Shown here: positions 9,022 to 17,167 of the stretch, in pieces | Layout: every line of letters starts with the position of its first letter | Position numbering within the stretch: the stretch's first letter is position 1 | NCBI GenBank assembly: GCA_028716365.1 | Contig: JAQUPZ010000001.1 | Span: 599,205 to 663,204, forward strand | From: Kiritimatiellia bacterium | GTDB taxonomy: Bacteria > Verrucomicrobiota > Kiritimatiellia > UBA8416 > YA12-FULL-48-11 | Reading direction: 5' to 3' | DNA: 64,000 nt | The notes under the pieces: generated by a model | Seen by the model: only the letters and a program-made list of their open reading frames with translations | Told to the model about the DNA's origin: nothing | Databases searched by the model: none | Program-made: the position numbers and the translations under genes

Positions 9022-9900
9022 ATGGAAAGGCGTAAGGCATTGGAACTTCTGTTGGCGTCGTCGCTGGGTTTGTTGTTGTCGAAAGACTCAAGGGCAGCTG
9101 AACAAAAAAACCGGCACCGAATCCTCTTTTTCAGTCGCAGTGTACTGTTTGAACATCCGGTGATTAAACGTAAAGGAGACCAGTTGTCCTTTGCAGAAAA
9201 GATCCTCTGCGATCTGGGAAAGACGGCAGGCATTGAGGTGGAGTGTACCAAGAACGGTGAAGTATTCCTGGGTGATCTGGACAAATACGATACGTTTGTT
9301 TCCTATACTTGTGGGAATCCCGATCACCTGGCGAAGGCAGACAGTTTGGATCACACCCCGCCGCTTACTCGCGAAGGCCGTGAACGGCTATTACGCGCTG
9401 TCGCTGCCGGTAAGGGGTTCGTGGCCATCCACCCTGGAGTCTGGCTGTTACCAGAGGCGGCGGGAGGCGATTGTATTGGACATGGTAGCCAACAATTGGC
9501 CACGATGCGCGTCACATCGCCTGCGTTTCCTGGTATGGGTGGTGCCGGAAATTCATTCTCACTGATGGAAGAATGGTTTTCGCTGCATAAATTTGCCAAA
9601 GATATTCATGTTATTTTGGTCCAGGATTGCCAGGGAATGGATACAAAGACCGCAGCAAACAAACGATGCTATGACCGTCCACCGTTTCCCGCAACCTGGT
9701 GTCGTATGTACGAAAAAGGTCGTGTCTTCTACACTTCCATGGGTCATCGCGAAGATGTATGGACCAATCCATTGTTCCAGCAGATTCTCATGGGTGGCTT
9801 GAGTTGGGCATTGGGCGATGTCAAAGCGGAAATTCCTCCAAACCTGGAACAAGTCGCTCCGGAAGCTGAAAAGACAGGTCTTTCGCCGAGTCCAAAGTAA
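9022..9900 (+). CDS. Exported ThuA-like protein
   Basis: 292 residues with a short Tat/Sec-like N-terminus (M-E-R-R-K-A-L-E-L-L-L-A-S-S). The body has the ThuA-like (Pfam PF06283) glutamine-amidotransferase-like fold: an early I-L-F-F-S-R strand, L-D-K-Y-D-T-F-V-S-Y, a G-K-G-F-V-A-I-H-P strand-turn and, near the end, G-R-V-F-Y-T-S-M-G-H-R-E-D-V-W. These are typical of secreted PVC ThuA proteins. ThuA is named from trehalose utilisation in rhizobia, where it acts beside the oxidoreductase ThuB on keto-sugars; here too the next gene, 53 bases on, encodes a Gfo/Idh/MocA enzyme. A strong AGAGGAGG site sets the start. Exact reaction unknown. Confidence 0.85.
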   Translation: MERRKALELLLASSLGLLLSKDSRAAEQKNRHRILFFSRSVLFEHPVIKRKGDQLSFAEKILCDLGKTAGIEVECTKNGEVFLGDLDKYDTFVSYTCGNPDHLAKADSLDHTPPLTREGRERLLRAVAAGKGFVAIHPGVWLLPEAAGGDCIGHGSQQLATMRVTSPAFPGMGGAGNSFSLMEEWFSLHKFAKDIHVILVQDCQGMDTKTAANKRCYDRPPFPATWCRMYEKGRVFYTSMGHREDVWTNPLFQQILMGGLSWALGDVKAEIPPNLEQVAPEAEKTGLSPSPK

Positions 9901-9953
9901 CTGCCACAGTCAATCTGGCAAAAGAAATAGTGATAAAGAGAGGAGAAGAGAAA

Positions 9954-11306
9954 ATGATAATTCCTGATCTTCCCGTGATCTCGAAATCCAAACTGCCGTC
10001 AATACGGCTCACGCGCCGGCATTTTTTGAAGACCACAGCGGCAGCCGTAGGAGCAATTGCCATGCCGAATGTGATTCCCGCAACGGCATTGGGCCGGGAT
10101 GGCAGGGTAGCGCCCAGTGAACGAATTGTGCTTGGCGGAATCGGACTTGGCGGTCGGGGTACAGCCGTTTTAAACTGGATGCTTGCTGAACCCGATATGC
10201 AATTTGTCGCGATCTGCGACGCCAGAAAAATCAGGCGGGAAAAGATCAAGAACATTGTGGACGGCAAATACGGCAACACCGATTGTGTCCTGTATGATCA
10301 TATTCGCCGATTCCTTGCCGAGCGTACGGATATTGACGCGGTATTGATTGCCACTGGTGATCGGTGGCACGCCCTGGCTTCCATATTGGCGATGCGGGCG
10401 GGCAAAGACGTTTACTGCGAAAAACCGTCGTGCATGACCATTGCGGAAGGCCAGGCTGTGGTGGAAACAGCTCGAAAATACGGGCGTGTGTTTCAAAGCG
10501 GTACGCAGGGACTGAGTAGCGCGAGCCGCGTGTTCGGCATCGAAATGGCCCGCTCCGGACGTCTGGGTAAAATTCATACCGCCTATGCGCAAATCGCCCC
10601 GTGGGATGCGGCCATACTGAGACATGATTGGTTGCCCGCAGAACCCGAGCCATCGAAGGAAGAATTGGACTGGGATGCCTGGCTTGGACCGTGTCCATGG
10701 CGTCCCTATAATGTCCGTTACGTCAACGGCGGATGGCGAGGCCATTATGATTTTCACACCAGTTGTATAGGCGAGTGGGGTGCACACACGATCGCTCAAG
10801 TTCAGGCAGGAATCAACGCCTCGAACACTTCAGGGGTCGAATACGAGTATGTCAATAACCTGACTGGCGATGGCATGATTATCCACTTTGCCAATGGTGT
10901 GAAAATGATACTGGCCCTTAAAAAAGAATGCTGGCCGGGTGTCTCGGGCCAGCGGTTCGATGGTACCGAGGGCTGGATTGCGAACTCGGGAGATGGCGGC
11001 GATTATTCCAGGGCTTCCTCGCCCGCGTTACTGGCCGAATCCGAGAAAGTGGTTGATGAATACACAGCTCGTACACAATGTCCGATGAACCACGGGCGTA
11101 ATTTCTTTGATTGTATCAAATCACGTCGTTTTGCCATAGCGAATCACGAAGTCATGTACCGCTCCATGTCCACCATACACGCTGCCAACATCTGCATGTG
11201 GTTGAAACGAAACATGAAGTTCGATCCGGTAAAGGCGGAGTTCATCAATGATCCTGAAGCAAATCGTTTGCGGTCACGTGCCATGAGAGCACCATGGATC
11301 ATATAA
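9954..11306 (+). CDS. Tat-exported Gfo/Idh/MocA oxidoreductase
   Basis: 450 residues from ATG 9954, chosen because GAGAGGAGAAG precedes it; an in-frame GTG at 9930 lacks such a site. Tat signal T-R-R-H-F-L-K (Arg 21-22), then the Rossmann NAD(P) site G-I-G-L-G-G-R-G (about 62-69), V-A-I-C-D at the end of strand 2, and the catalytic E-K-P at 156-158. W-G-A-H-T lies in the C-terminal sheet. The tail (F-D-P-V-K-A-E-F, D-P-E-A-N-R-L, R-A-P-W) is typical of this PVC subfamily. It is expected to oxidise or reduce a sugar hydroxyl with a tightly held nicotinamide cofactor. Its stop overlaps the next start (TAATG), so the two are translationally coupled. Confidence 0.93.
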   Translation: MIIPDLPVISKSKLPSIRLTRRHFLKTTAAAVGAIAMPNVIPATALGRDGRVAPSERIVLGGIGLGGRGTAVLNWMLAEPDMQFVAICDARKIRREKIKNIVDGKYGNTDCVLYDHIRRFLAERTDIDAVLIATGDRWHALASILAMRAGKDVYCEKPSCMTIAEGQAVVETARKYGRVFQSGTQGLSSASRVFGIEMARSGRLGKIHTAYAQIAPWDAAILRHDWLPAEPEPSKEELDWDAWLGPCPWRPYNVRYVNGGWRGHYDFHTSCIGEWGAHTIAQVQAGINASNTSGVEYEYVNNLTGDGMIIHFANGVKMILALKKECWPGVSGQRFDGTEGWIANSGDGGDYSRASSPALLAESEKVVDEYTARTQCPMNHGRNFFDCIKSRRFAIANHEVMYRSMSTIHAANICMWLKRNMKFDPVKAEFINDPEANRLRSRAMRAPWII

Positions 11307-12352
11307 TGAAAAAACTAGAATTTACTATCGTTGTTCTTTTTGCGTTTTGGACGACTAAGGCAGCATGGACAGCTGAACAAGTCTCAGTGAAACCACTACC
11401 TGTTATCTATTGTACTGATTTATTCCACCCGCATGATGATCCAGACGACCATTTTGATCTGGCCACTTTGTTTATGATGCCGGAACTGGATGTGAAAATT
11501 GTTGTGCTTGACCAGGGCGACAAACAATTGCAGCGGCCAGGTAATGTTCCTGTATCACAAATGAACCGGATCGCGGGACTGAAGGTACCTATGGCAATTG
11601 GTTTGGCAACAAAACTCAAAAGTCCACAGGACAAGGCACTCGATCAATCTCCTGAATTTCAAAACGGTGTGACTATAATATTAAAAACATTAAAAGAGTC
11701 ATCTGTTCCTGTGATGATTGCCGCCGTAGGCAGTGTCCGCGATGTTGTCGCGGCATTCAACCGTGAGCCGGAACTGTTTCGTACAAAGGTTGGCAAACTT
11801 ATGGCTTTCATAGGAGACGCCTCGCATCCAACATTCAAGGAGTATAATATCGAACTGGATCCACAGGCGTACATTGGTCTTATGCGTTCCGGCCTTCCTG
11901 TCTGGTGGGTACCTTGTTTTGATGGTGGTTTATGGCAGAACAAGGGGCATGCCTCATTCTGGAAAGCAAAACACGGTGATATTCTGAAAAATGCCTCACC
12001 TGAGTTGATTCAATTCTTTATTTATGCGCTTGAAAAGGAAAAGTCCGATCCACAGATGTTTCTTTCGCTGCCGGTTGATGCCGCGCGGAAAGCGAAACTT
12101 TTCGCCGGCGTAAGGAATCTCTGGTGTACGGCCCTTTTCGATGTCATGACCTGGCCAGAAGGTAAAACCGGTAACGAACTTTTCGGTTTTTTCGAAGTAG
12201 ATTTGTCCGTGACTGATGATGCTGTAATTCAATATGGTAAAGGTAAGGATTCAAAGAAGGTGTTACAGTTTGAGATACGTAACCAGGATAAGTATGCTGA
12301 GGCCATGACAGATGCGACTGCAAAAAGGCTGACCAAGCTAGCCATTCGTTGA
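11306..12352 (+). CDS. Exported nucleoside-hydrolase-like protein
   Basis: 348 residues from ATG 11306, which overlaps the preceding stop codon (TAATG). A signal peptide spans roughly residues 1-24. The acidic cluster T-D-L-F-H-P-H-D-D-P-D-D-H-F-D-L near the N-terminus resembles the calcium-binding D-x-D-x-x-x-D-D motif of inosine-uridine nucleoside hydrolases, but is longer and His-rich. I-A-A-V-G-S-V-R-D-V and a late W-W-V-P-C-F-D-G-G complete the resemblance. It belongs to a divergent PVC branch that might cleave a glycosidic or nucleosidic bond; the substrate cannot be predicted. Tight coupling to the Gfo/Idh gene suggests joint action. Confidence 0.72.
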   Translation: MKKLEFTIVVLFAFWTTKAAWTAEQVSVKPLPVIYCTDLFHPHDDPDDHFDLATLFMMPELDVKIVVLDQGDKQLQRPGNVPVSQMNRIAGLKVPMAIGLATKLKSPQDKALDQSPEFQNGVTIILKTLKESSVPVMIAAVGSVRDVVAAFNREPELFRTKVGKLMAFIGDASHPTFKEYNIELDPQAYIGLMRSGLPVWWVPCFDGGLWQNKGHASFWKAKHGDILKNASPELIQFFIYALEKEKSDPQMFLSLPVDAARKAKLFAGVRNLWCTALFDVMTWPEGKTGNELFGFFEVDLSVTDDAVIQYGKGKDSKKVLQFEIRNQDKYAEAMTDATAKRLTKLAIR

Positions 12353-12450
12353 TTCAACACCTCCATCTCGCGCCTGCTTTTGGCGTAAATACGCGGTTGG
12401 GGTATAGTCCCACAAACAAGAAATGATCAGAAATATTCCCTTTTTCCCTG

Positions 12451-12505
12451 TTGACAAATTGCGGGAGTAATGTTTAAATCGAACACACTTAAACAAAAGT
12501 AAACA
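12451..12505 (+). promoter_or_regulatory. Predicted promoter and operator of the deoR-led operon
   Basis: A perfect -35 box TTGACA (12451-12456) is followed, 17 bases on, by TTAAAT (12474-12479), a 4/6 match to the -10 box. TGTTTAA (12471-12477) and TTAAACA (12489-12495) form a perfect inverted repeat with an 11-base spacer, overlapping the -10 and start region; a related GTAAACA lies at 12499-12505. This is what an autorepressor operator would look like for the regulator that starts at 12515. Confidence 0.55.
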
Positions 12506-12514
12506 TAGTTCATC

Positions 12515-13285
12515 ATGTCACGTTCACGTCGATCACAAATACAGGCCCTTTTAAACAAGCATGGCGAGTGTTCGGTGGAATTCCTCGCCCGCAAGTGTAA
12601 TGTCAGCGATATGACAATCCGCCGCGATCTGATGGTGCTGGAAAAAGGCGGGGGACTGATTCGTACTCACGGCGGGGCAACGCCCCGCGAAAAGGTTTTA
12701 TTCGAATTTCAATTCCTTGACCGGGCAAGGGTCAACGATGATGCCAAGCGGCAGATTGCCATTACAGCCGGAAAACTAATTAAGAATGGTCAATCGATCA
12801 TGATGGATTCCGGTACAACAACGCTTGCTGTGGCGAAAGAACTTCATAACCACAAACAGTTATCTCTCATTACAACATCTCTTCCCATTGCCGCCACACT
12901 GCAATATGTCACTGGTATTAATGTGTTGCTGTTGGGAGGATTTGTGCGTTGCGATGCGGCGGATTTATGTGGAGCTTTGACCGAAACAAATCTTGAGAAC
13001 CTGCGCGCCGACATGGCTTTGATAGGGGCAGACGCTATTGATCTGAAAGGCAATGTCTACAACAAATCGCTGGAGGTTGCCCGGATGTTATCCAAAATGA
13101 CAGCCGCTGCGGCTGTCACTTACGTGGTAGCTGATAGTTCAAAGATCGGCAGCACAGCGCTGATGCGGTTCGGTAGTATTCCCCGTTGGAAGGGATTGAT
13201 TACCGACAGGGGAGTATCGAAGCAACATGCCGCCGCGTTGCGCCAGGCCGGGGTGAATTTGATTATCGGCGAACCGGCAAAATAA
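12515..13285 (+). CDS. DeoR-family transcriptional regulator
   Basis: 256 residues, the standard family length. The N-terminal helix-turn-helix (C-S-V-E-F-L-A-R-K-C-N-V-S-D-M-T-I-R-R-D-L, about 20-40) and G-G-L-I-R-T-H-G-G-A are textbook DeoR. The C-terminal sensor has D-S-G-T-T-T at about 97-102, the phosphosugar-binding loop of this family, and G-A-D-A-I later. DeoR proteins usually repress sugar-use operons and release DNA on binding a phosphorylated sugar. The gene is only 23 bases before the first ceramidase-fold gene and heads a run of twelve same-strand genes, so it probably controls that run. The effector is unknown. Confidence 0.95.
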   Translation: MSRSRRSQIQALLNKHGECSVEFLARKCNVSDMTIRRDLMVLEKGGGLIRTHGGATPREKVLFEFQFLDRARVNDDAKRQIAITAGKLIKNGQSIMMDSGTTTLAVAKELHNHKQLSLITTSLPIAATLQYVTGINVLLLGGFVRCDAADLCGALTETNLENLRADMALIGADAIDLKGNVYNKSLEVARMLSKMTAAAAVTYVVADSSKIGSTALMRFGSIPRWKGLITDRGVSKQHAAALRQAGVNLIIGEPAK

Positions 13286-13308
13286 ATTGAGAGAAAGGAT
13301 GAAATGTC

Positions 13309-14823
13309 GTGTTAAACAGCATAAAAAATAGATTCAATCTAACGTTAAACCTGAAAACAAGAATCTCGCGGTTTGCTCTGTTGTCTGCGCTGGGATTTGT
13401 ACTTGGATTTGTCCCATTATCTGTCGATGCCGCGGATCTCCGGGTCGGTGTTGCGACGGCCGACATAACACCGACCGGTCCGGTGGCGCTGTGGGGTCAG
13501 TTTCACCTGCGGATCAGTCAGTCGAATGAAACACCGCTGACAGCTAACATCGTGGTTCTGGAATCGTGTGCGGGTGACAAGTCACTCGATTCGGCAGTTA
13601 TGGTTTCCTGCGATGTGGTCGCTATTCCCGACGAAGTGTTGGCCCAGGTTCGCAAGGAAGTCGCAAAACGTCTTCCGGAACTGGATACGAAAAAGATTTT
13701 CCTGAATGCAACCCATACCCATACCGCGCCTGTTCTGTCAACGGACGGCTGGTACGTGATTCCAAAAGATGGTGTCATACAGGTTAAAGAGTACGTTGCT
13801 TTCTTCGCTGACCGTATTGCCGGGGCGATTGTTCAGGCATGGAATAAGCGTAAGCCGGGAAGTGTTACCTGGGGACTGGGACATGCCGTAGTGGCCTACA
13901 ATCGCCGGGCTGTTTACGCCGACGGTTCGGCCAGGATGTACGGAAAGACCAACTTGCCAGAATTCCGTAATATTGAAGGTTATGAGGATCATGACATTGG
14001 AACATTGTTCTTCTGGAACGCGGATGGAAAGCTTATTGGCATGGTGGTCAACATATCGTGTACTACACAGGAGGTGGAATCACGAAATGCAGTGAATGCC
14101 GATTTCTGGCATAACGCCCGTGAACGTCTCCACCAGCGATATGGTTCAGACGTATGTATCGTGAGCTGGGTTGGTGCGGCCGGTGACCAGTCGCCACATC
14201 TGATGTATCGTAAGGCAGCCGACGAGCGAATGGTCCGTCTGCGCGGGTTGACGCGCATGGAAGAAATCGCCCGCCGTATCGAGCGGGCAGTCGATGAGGC
14301 TTACGAGGCAGTCAAGAACGACCGGCATACTGACGTTCCGCTCATCCATCAGGTGAAGACAATTCGTTTGCCAATGCGTCTTGTCACCGAGGCGGAATAC
14401 GCCGAAGCAAAAGTGGCCTATCAAAAAGCCGCAGACCAGATTGATAAAGATCCCAAGGCGGCGGAGCGGGAAAATGGACGTAAGGTGTTTAACCAATTGA
14501 CTGTCCAGCGATTCGAGGCGCAGAAGGCCGATCCTAAACCGACATACGAAATGGAATTACATGTATTGCGGATAGGGGATATTGCCGTGTGTACAAGTCC
14601 ATTCGAGTTATTCACGGAATACGGAATCCGCATCAAGGCCCGCAGTAAGGCGGTTCAGACGTTTGTCGTCCAATTAGTCGGTCACGGCTGGTATCTCCCG
14701 ACGGAAGCGGCCGTGCGTGGTGGTCATTACAGCGCTATCATCAACAGCAACCTGGTGGGGCCCGAGGGTGGGCAGATACTGGTAGACAGTACCGTGGATG
14801 TAATCAATGGAATGTGGAAGTAA
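13309..14823 (+). CDS. Exported ceramidase-fold protein, paralogue 1 (Cys variant)
   Basis: 504 residues starting at GTG 13309 (AAGGA nine bases upstream; the nearby ATGs are out of frame). A signal peptide ends near Ala-Asp-Ala-Ala at about 41. Family marks of the neutral/alkaline ceramidase N-terminal domain (Pfam PF04734) are A-D-I-T-P at 51-55, T-H-T-H-T-A-P at 135-141 and G-D-Q-S-P at 292-296, where Ser295 matches the ceramidase nucleophile. The strand that holds a metal-binding His in true ceramidases reads N-I-S-C-T-T-Q-E here (Cys251), followed by A-D-F-W-H (264-268). About 160 residues shorter than bacterial ceramidases, so a different amide or ester substrate is likely. First structural gene after the DeoR regulator. 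Confidence 0.82.
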   Translation: MLNSIKNRFNLTLNLKTRISRFALLSALGFVLGFVPLSVDAADLRVGVATADITPTGPVALWGQFHLRISQSNETPLTANIVVLESCAGDKSLDSAVMVSCDVVAIPDEVLAQVRKEVAKRLPELDTKKIFLNATHTHTAPVLSTDGWYVIPKDGVIQVKEYVAFFADRIAGAIVQAWNKRKPGSVTWGLGHAVVAYNRRAVYADGSARMYGKTNLPEFRNIEGYEDHDIGTLFFWNADGKLIGMVVNISCTTQEVESRNAVNADFWHNARERLHQRYGSDVCIVSWVGAAGDQSPHLMYRKAADERMVRLRGLTRMEEIARRIERAVDEAYEAVKNDRHTDVPLIHQVKTIRLPMRLVTEAEYAEAKVAYQKAADQIDKDPKAAERENGRKVFNQLTVQRFEAQKADPKPTYEMELHVLRIGDIAVCTSPFELFTEYGIRIKARSKAVQTFVVQLVGHGWYLPTEAAVRGGHYSAIINSNLVGPEGGQILVDSTVDVINGMWK

Positions 14824-14874
14824 TAAAATTTAAATTAGACCACTTACCGCGAAAGGAGGAATAGCAGTAATAAA

Positions 14875-14934
14875 ATGAGACGAGTTAGTGCTGAATTTGA
14901 AAGAAAAACAGAAATCTTAAAAGAGAGGTATTAG
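14875..14934 (+). CDS. Possible 19-residue leader peptide
   Basis: A short frame encodes MRRVSAEFERKTEILKERY and ends two bases before the start of the isomerase-like gene at 14937. A strong AAAGGAGGA lies upstream, though 14 bases away, longer than ideal. The ribosome site of the next gene lies inside this frame, so it could couple or gate translation. It may also be a chance frame or a gene remnant. Confidence 0.3.
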   Translation: MRRVSAEFERKTEILKERY

Positions 14935-14936
14935 TC

Positions 14937-15770
14937 ATGGGTAAAATACATATTGGTTTAAACTCGGAATATTCACGCAGTTCAGACAAGCCTTTTGAAT
15001 GGGCGGTAAAGAATGCGGCAAAAATAGGTTATAAATATTATGAGCCTATGGTCCACTTCGGACGCGAACTTATGAGTGAAGCAGGATATTTTCATACAGT
15101 TTCAATGTTTGACGATCCCTACCGTATCAAGGACGCATGCGACAAGGCAGGACTGAAAATTTCCGCCCTGCAGGCACACGGACCACTGGGCCGTCCGGAG
15201 GTCCATGGTGAATACATTAAACTGGCCATCCGCGTTGCTGCCGAGATCGGTGTACCGGTGATTAATACTGATGAAGGTATCAAGGCCAAGTGGACCACGG
15301 AGGAAGAGGATTTCATGCTTATCAAATATACACTCCAGGAAGCTGCGTTTATTGCCGAACGGCGTGGAGTAAAAATTGGTATTGAACCACATGCCCAGTA
15401 TTCACGGACACCGGTCGGCCTGGATCGTATCTACAATCTGGTCAAATCACCGTCAATAGGCATCAACTTTGACACCGGTAATGCCTATCTATGCGGGCAT
15501 GATGTTTATAAATGGCTGAATCGCGTGGCAAAACGGCTCGTACACTTGCATGCGAAAGACATTTCCGTGAGCCATTCTAAATCCGAGCGCGGAAAGGTTA
15601 CCGGAACACCCGTGGGTTGCGCTTGTGGCGAAGGCGTACTTGATTGGGGGAAGATCATAGATATCGTCCGTCGTAAATGTCCGCGTGATATCGTTTTCTC
15701 AGTGGAATGCGGTACACCGGACCAGGCGGCAAAAAGTCTGGCGCATCTTTCCAAGATGGTGAGAAAATAG
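14937..15770 (+). CDS. Xylose isomerase-like TIM-barrel sugar isomerase/epimerase
   Basis: 277 residues without an export signal, so cytoplasmic. The fold is Pfam PF01261: I-G-L-N-S strand 1, and four metal-ligand positions that can be placed at Glu150 (G-I-E-P-H), Asp179 (N-F-D-T-G-N), His205 (H-L-H-A-K-D) and Glu257 (S-V-E-C-G). Members isomerise or epimerise sugars or keto-sugars, and some act as 3-keto-glycoside lyases in pathways that also use Gfo/Idh/MocA dehydrogenases. The following gene, 26 bases away, is such a dehydrogenase. Being cytoplasmic, it implies that a product of the exported enzymes is taken up. Confidence 0.9.
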   Translation: MGKIHIGLNSEYSRSSDKPFEWAVKNAAKIGYKYYEPMVHFGRELMSEAGYFHTVSMFDDPYRIKDACDKAGLKISALQAHGPLGRPEVHGEYIKLAIRVAAEIGVPVINTDEGIKAKWTTEEEDFMLIKYTLQEAAFIAERRGVKIGIEPHAQYSRTPVGLDRIYNLVKSPSIGINFDTGNAYLCGHDVYKWLNRVAKRLVHLHAKDISVSHSKSERGKVTGTPVGCACGEGVLDWGKIIDIVRRKCPRDIVFSVECGTPDQAAKSLAHLSKMVRK

Positions 15771-15796
15771 TCTATAATAGAACGGGAGTTGAATTC

Positions 15797-17116
15797 ATGA
15801 AAAATATAATAACATCCGGTGTTCCACGCCGGCAGTTTCTGAAGCAGATGACAGTGGCTGCGGGAGTCATTACATTACCGCAGATTGTTCCGTCATCGGT
15901 GCTTGGACAGGGCGATGCAAAAGCACCGAGCAACAAAATCACTGTTGGTTGCATAGGTGTGGGAGGCATGGGTACCGGCAATATGAAGAATTTTGTCGGA
16001 CTGGTGGACGATTGCAGGGTGGTGGCGGTGTGTGACACATACGAAGACCGCCGCCAGAGAGCCAAAAAGTACGTAGACGAGCAATACAAGGACCAGGGTT
16101 GTAAGACTTACGGCGATTTTCGTGAATTGCTGGCGCGGAAGGACATTGATGCTGTGATGATTGCGCCACAGGACCACTGGCATGCGCTGGTCGCCACGGC
16201 TGCCGCTGCTGCCGGCAAAGACATGTATTGCGAGAAACCGATGGGTGTATCAGTCGAACAGGGCTATATCATTCACAAGGCGATTCGCGATCACAAGCGG
16301 ATATTCCAGGCGGGAACATGGCAACGTTCTCAGCGTAATTTCCGCTTTGCCTGTGAATTGGTCCATAATGGGTATGTTGGTAAAGTCCATACTGTACAGG
16401 TCTCTGCACCCGGGCCGCAATATCAACCGAAGTATACCGGTCCACTTGATCCGCAACCTGTTCCCGCGGGGTTTGATTGGGAAAGGTGGCGTGGACCGGC
16501 GACTGAAAAGCCGTACAATCCGGGCCGTGTGGCATGGCCGGACTGGTATCTGATCTGGGATTACTGCGCCGGGTTTATCTGTAACTGGGGTGTACATCAT
16601 CTCGACATCGCGAACTGGGGCGCTCCGCAGCTGGGAACCGAATCATTCGATGTGGAATGCAAGGCGAATTATCGCAAGAAAGGCTTCACTGACAATGTTG
16701 AGGGCTGGAATGCGACGTTCAACTTTGCGAGCGGATTGAAGATGATCTTTACCGACGCTGGTCAGCAGAAGTGCGGTACGCGCTTTATCGGTGACAAGGG
16801 CTGGGTACATGTGGATCGCGCCGGCATCTGGTCCGAACCGGAATCGCTGTTGAAAATCAAACTTAAGGACGAAGAACTGCATTTGCCTGAGTCTAAACAT
16901 CATCAGGATAATTTCCTGAGCAGTGTGCGCAGTCGTAAGGATCCGGTCTCGAACGTTGATGCAACGAATGTGGCATCCTATCTTGGCCTGATCGCCGATA
17001 TCGCCGCTCGATTGGAAAAGAAACTGAAGTGGGATGCCAAGGAAGCGAAATTCGTCGGTAACGATGAAGCCAACAAGATGCTGAGCCGGCCAATGTACAA
17101 CGGCTGGAAAATTTAA
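15797..17116 (+). CDS. Tat-exported Gfo/Idh/MocA oxidoreductase
   Basis: 439 residues from ATG 15797; an upstream in-frame start at 15707 lies inside the previous gene and would hide the Tat signal (P-R-R-Q-F-L-K, Arg 11-12). NAD(P) site C-I-G-V-G-G-M-G-T-G, then V-A-V-C-D and E-K-P at 146-148. C-terminal W-G-V-H-H-L-D carries the likely active-site His. Ends N-D-E-A-N-K-M-L-S-R-P-M-Y. It is a close paralogue of the enzyme at 24060, sharing P-Q-I-V-P-S-S-V-L-G and A-P-S-N-K, so the two probably arose by duplication within the locus. Sits between the TIM-barrel and the ThuA-like gene. Confidence 0.94.
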   Translation: MKNIITSGVPRRQFLKQMTVAAGVITLPQIVPSSVLGQGDAKAPSNKITVGCIGVGGMGTGNMKNFVGLVDDCRVVAVCDTYEDRRQRAKKYVDEQYKDQGCKTYGDFRELLARKDIDAVMIAPQDHWHALVATAAAAAGKDMYCEKPMGVSVEQGYIIHKAIRDHKRIFQAGTWQRSQRNFRFACELVHNGYVGKVHTVQVSAPGPQYQPKYTGPLDPQPVPAGFDWERWRGPATEKPYNPGRVAWPDWYLIWDYCAGFICNWGVHHLDIANWGAPQLGTESFDVECKANYRKKGFTDNVEGWNATFNFASGLKMIFTDAGQQKCGTRFIGDKGWVHVDRAGIWSEPESLLKIKLKDEELHLPESKHHQDNFLSSVRSRKDPVSNVDATNVASYLGLIADIAARLEKKLKWDAKEAKFVGNDEANKMLSRPMYNGWKI

Positions 17117-17167
17117 ACATTCCGGTTTGAATTATTGGCCGTCGTTCTTCTCGTGAAAGGAAGCAGA

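Noticed and set aside
10170..10799. 209-codon minus-strand frame inside the Gfo/Idh gene
   Set aside because: Composition reads as the complement of a real coding frame; no signal peptide, domain or ribosome site.
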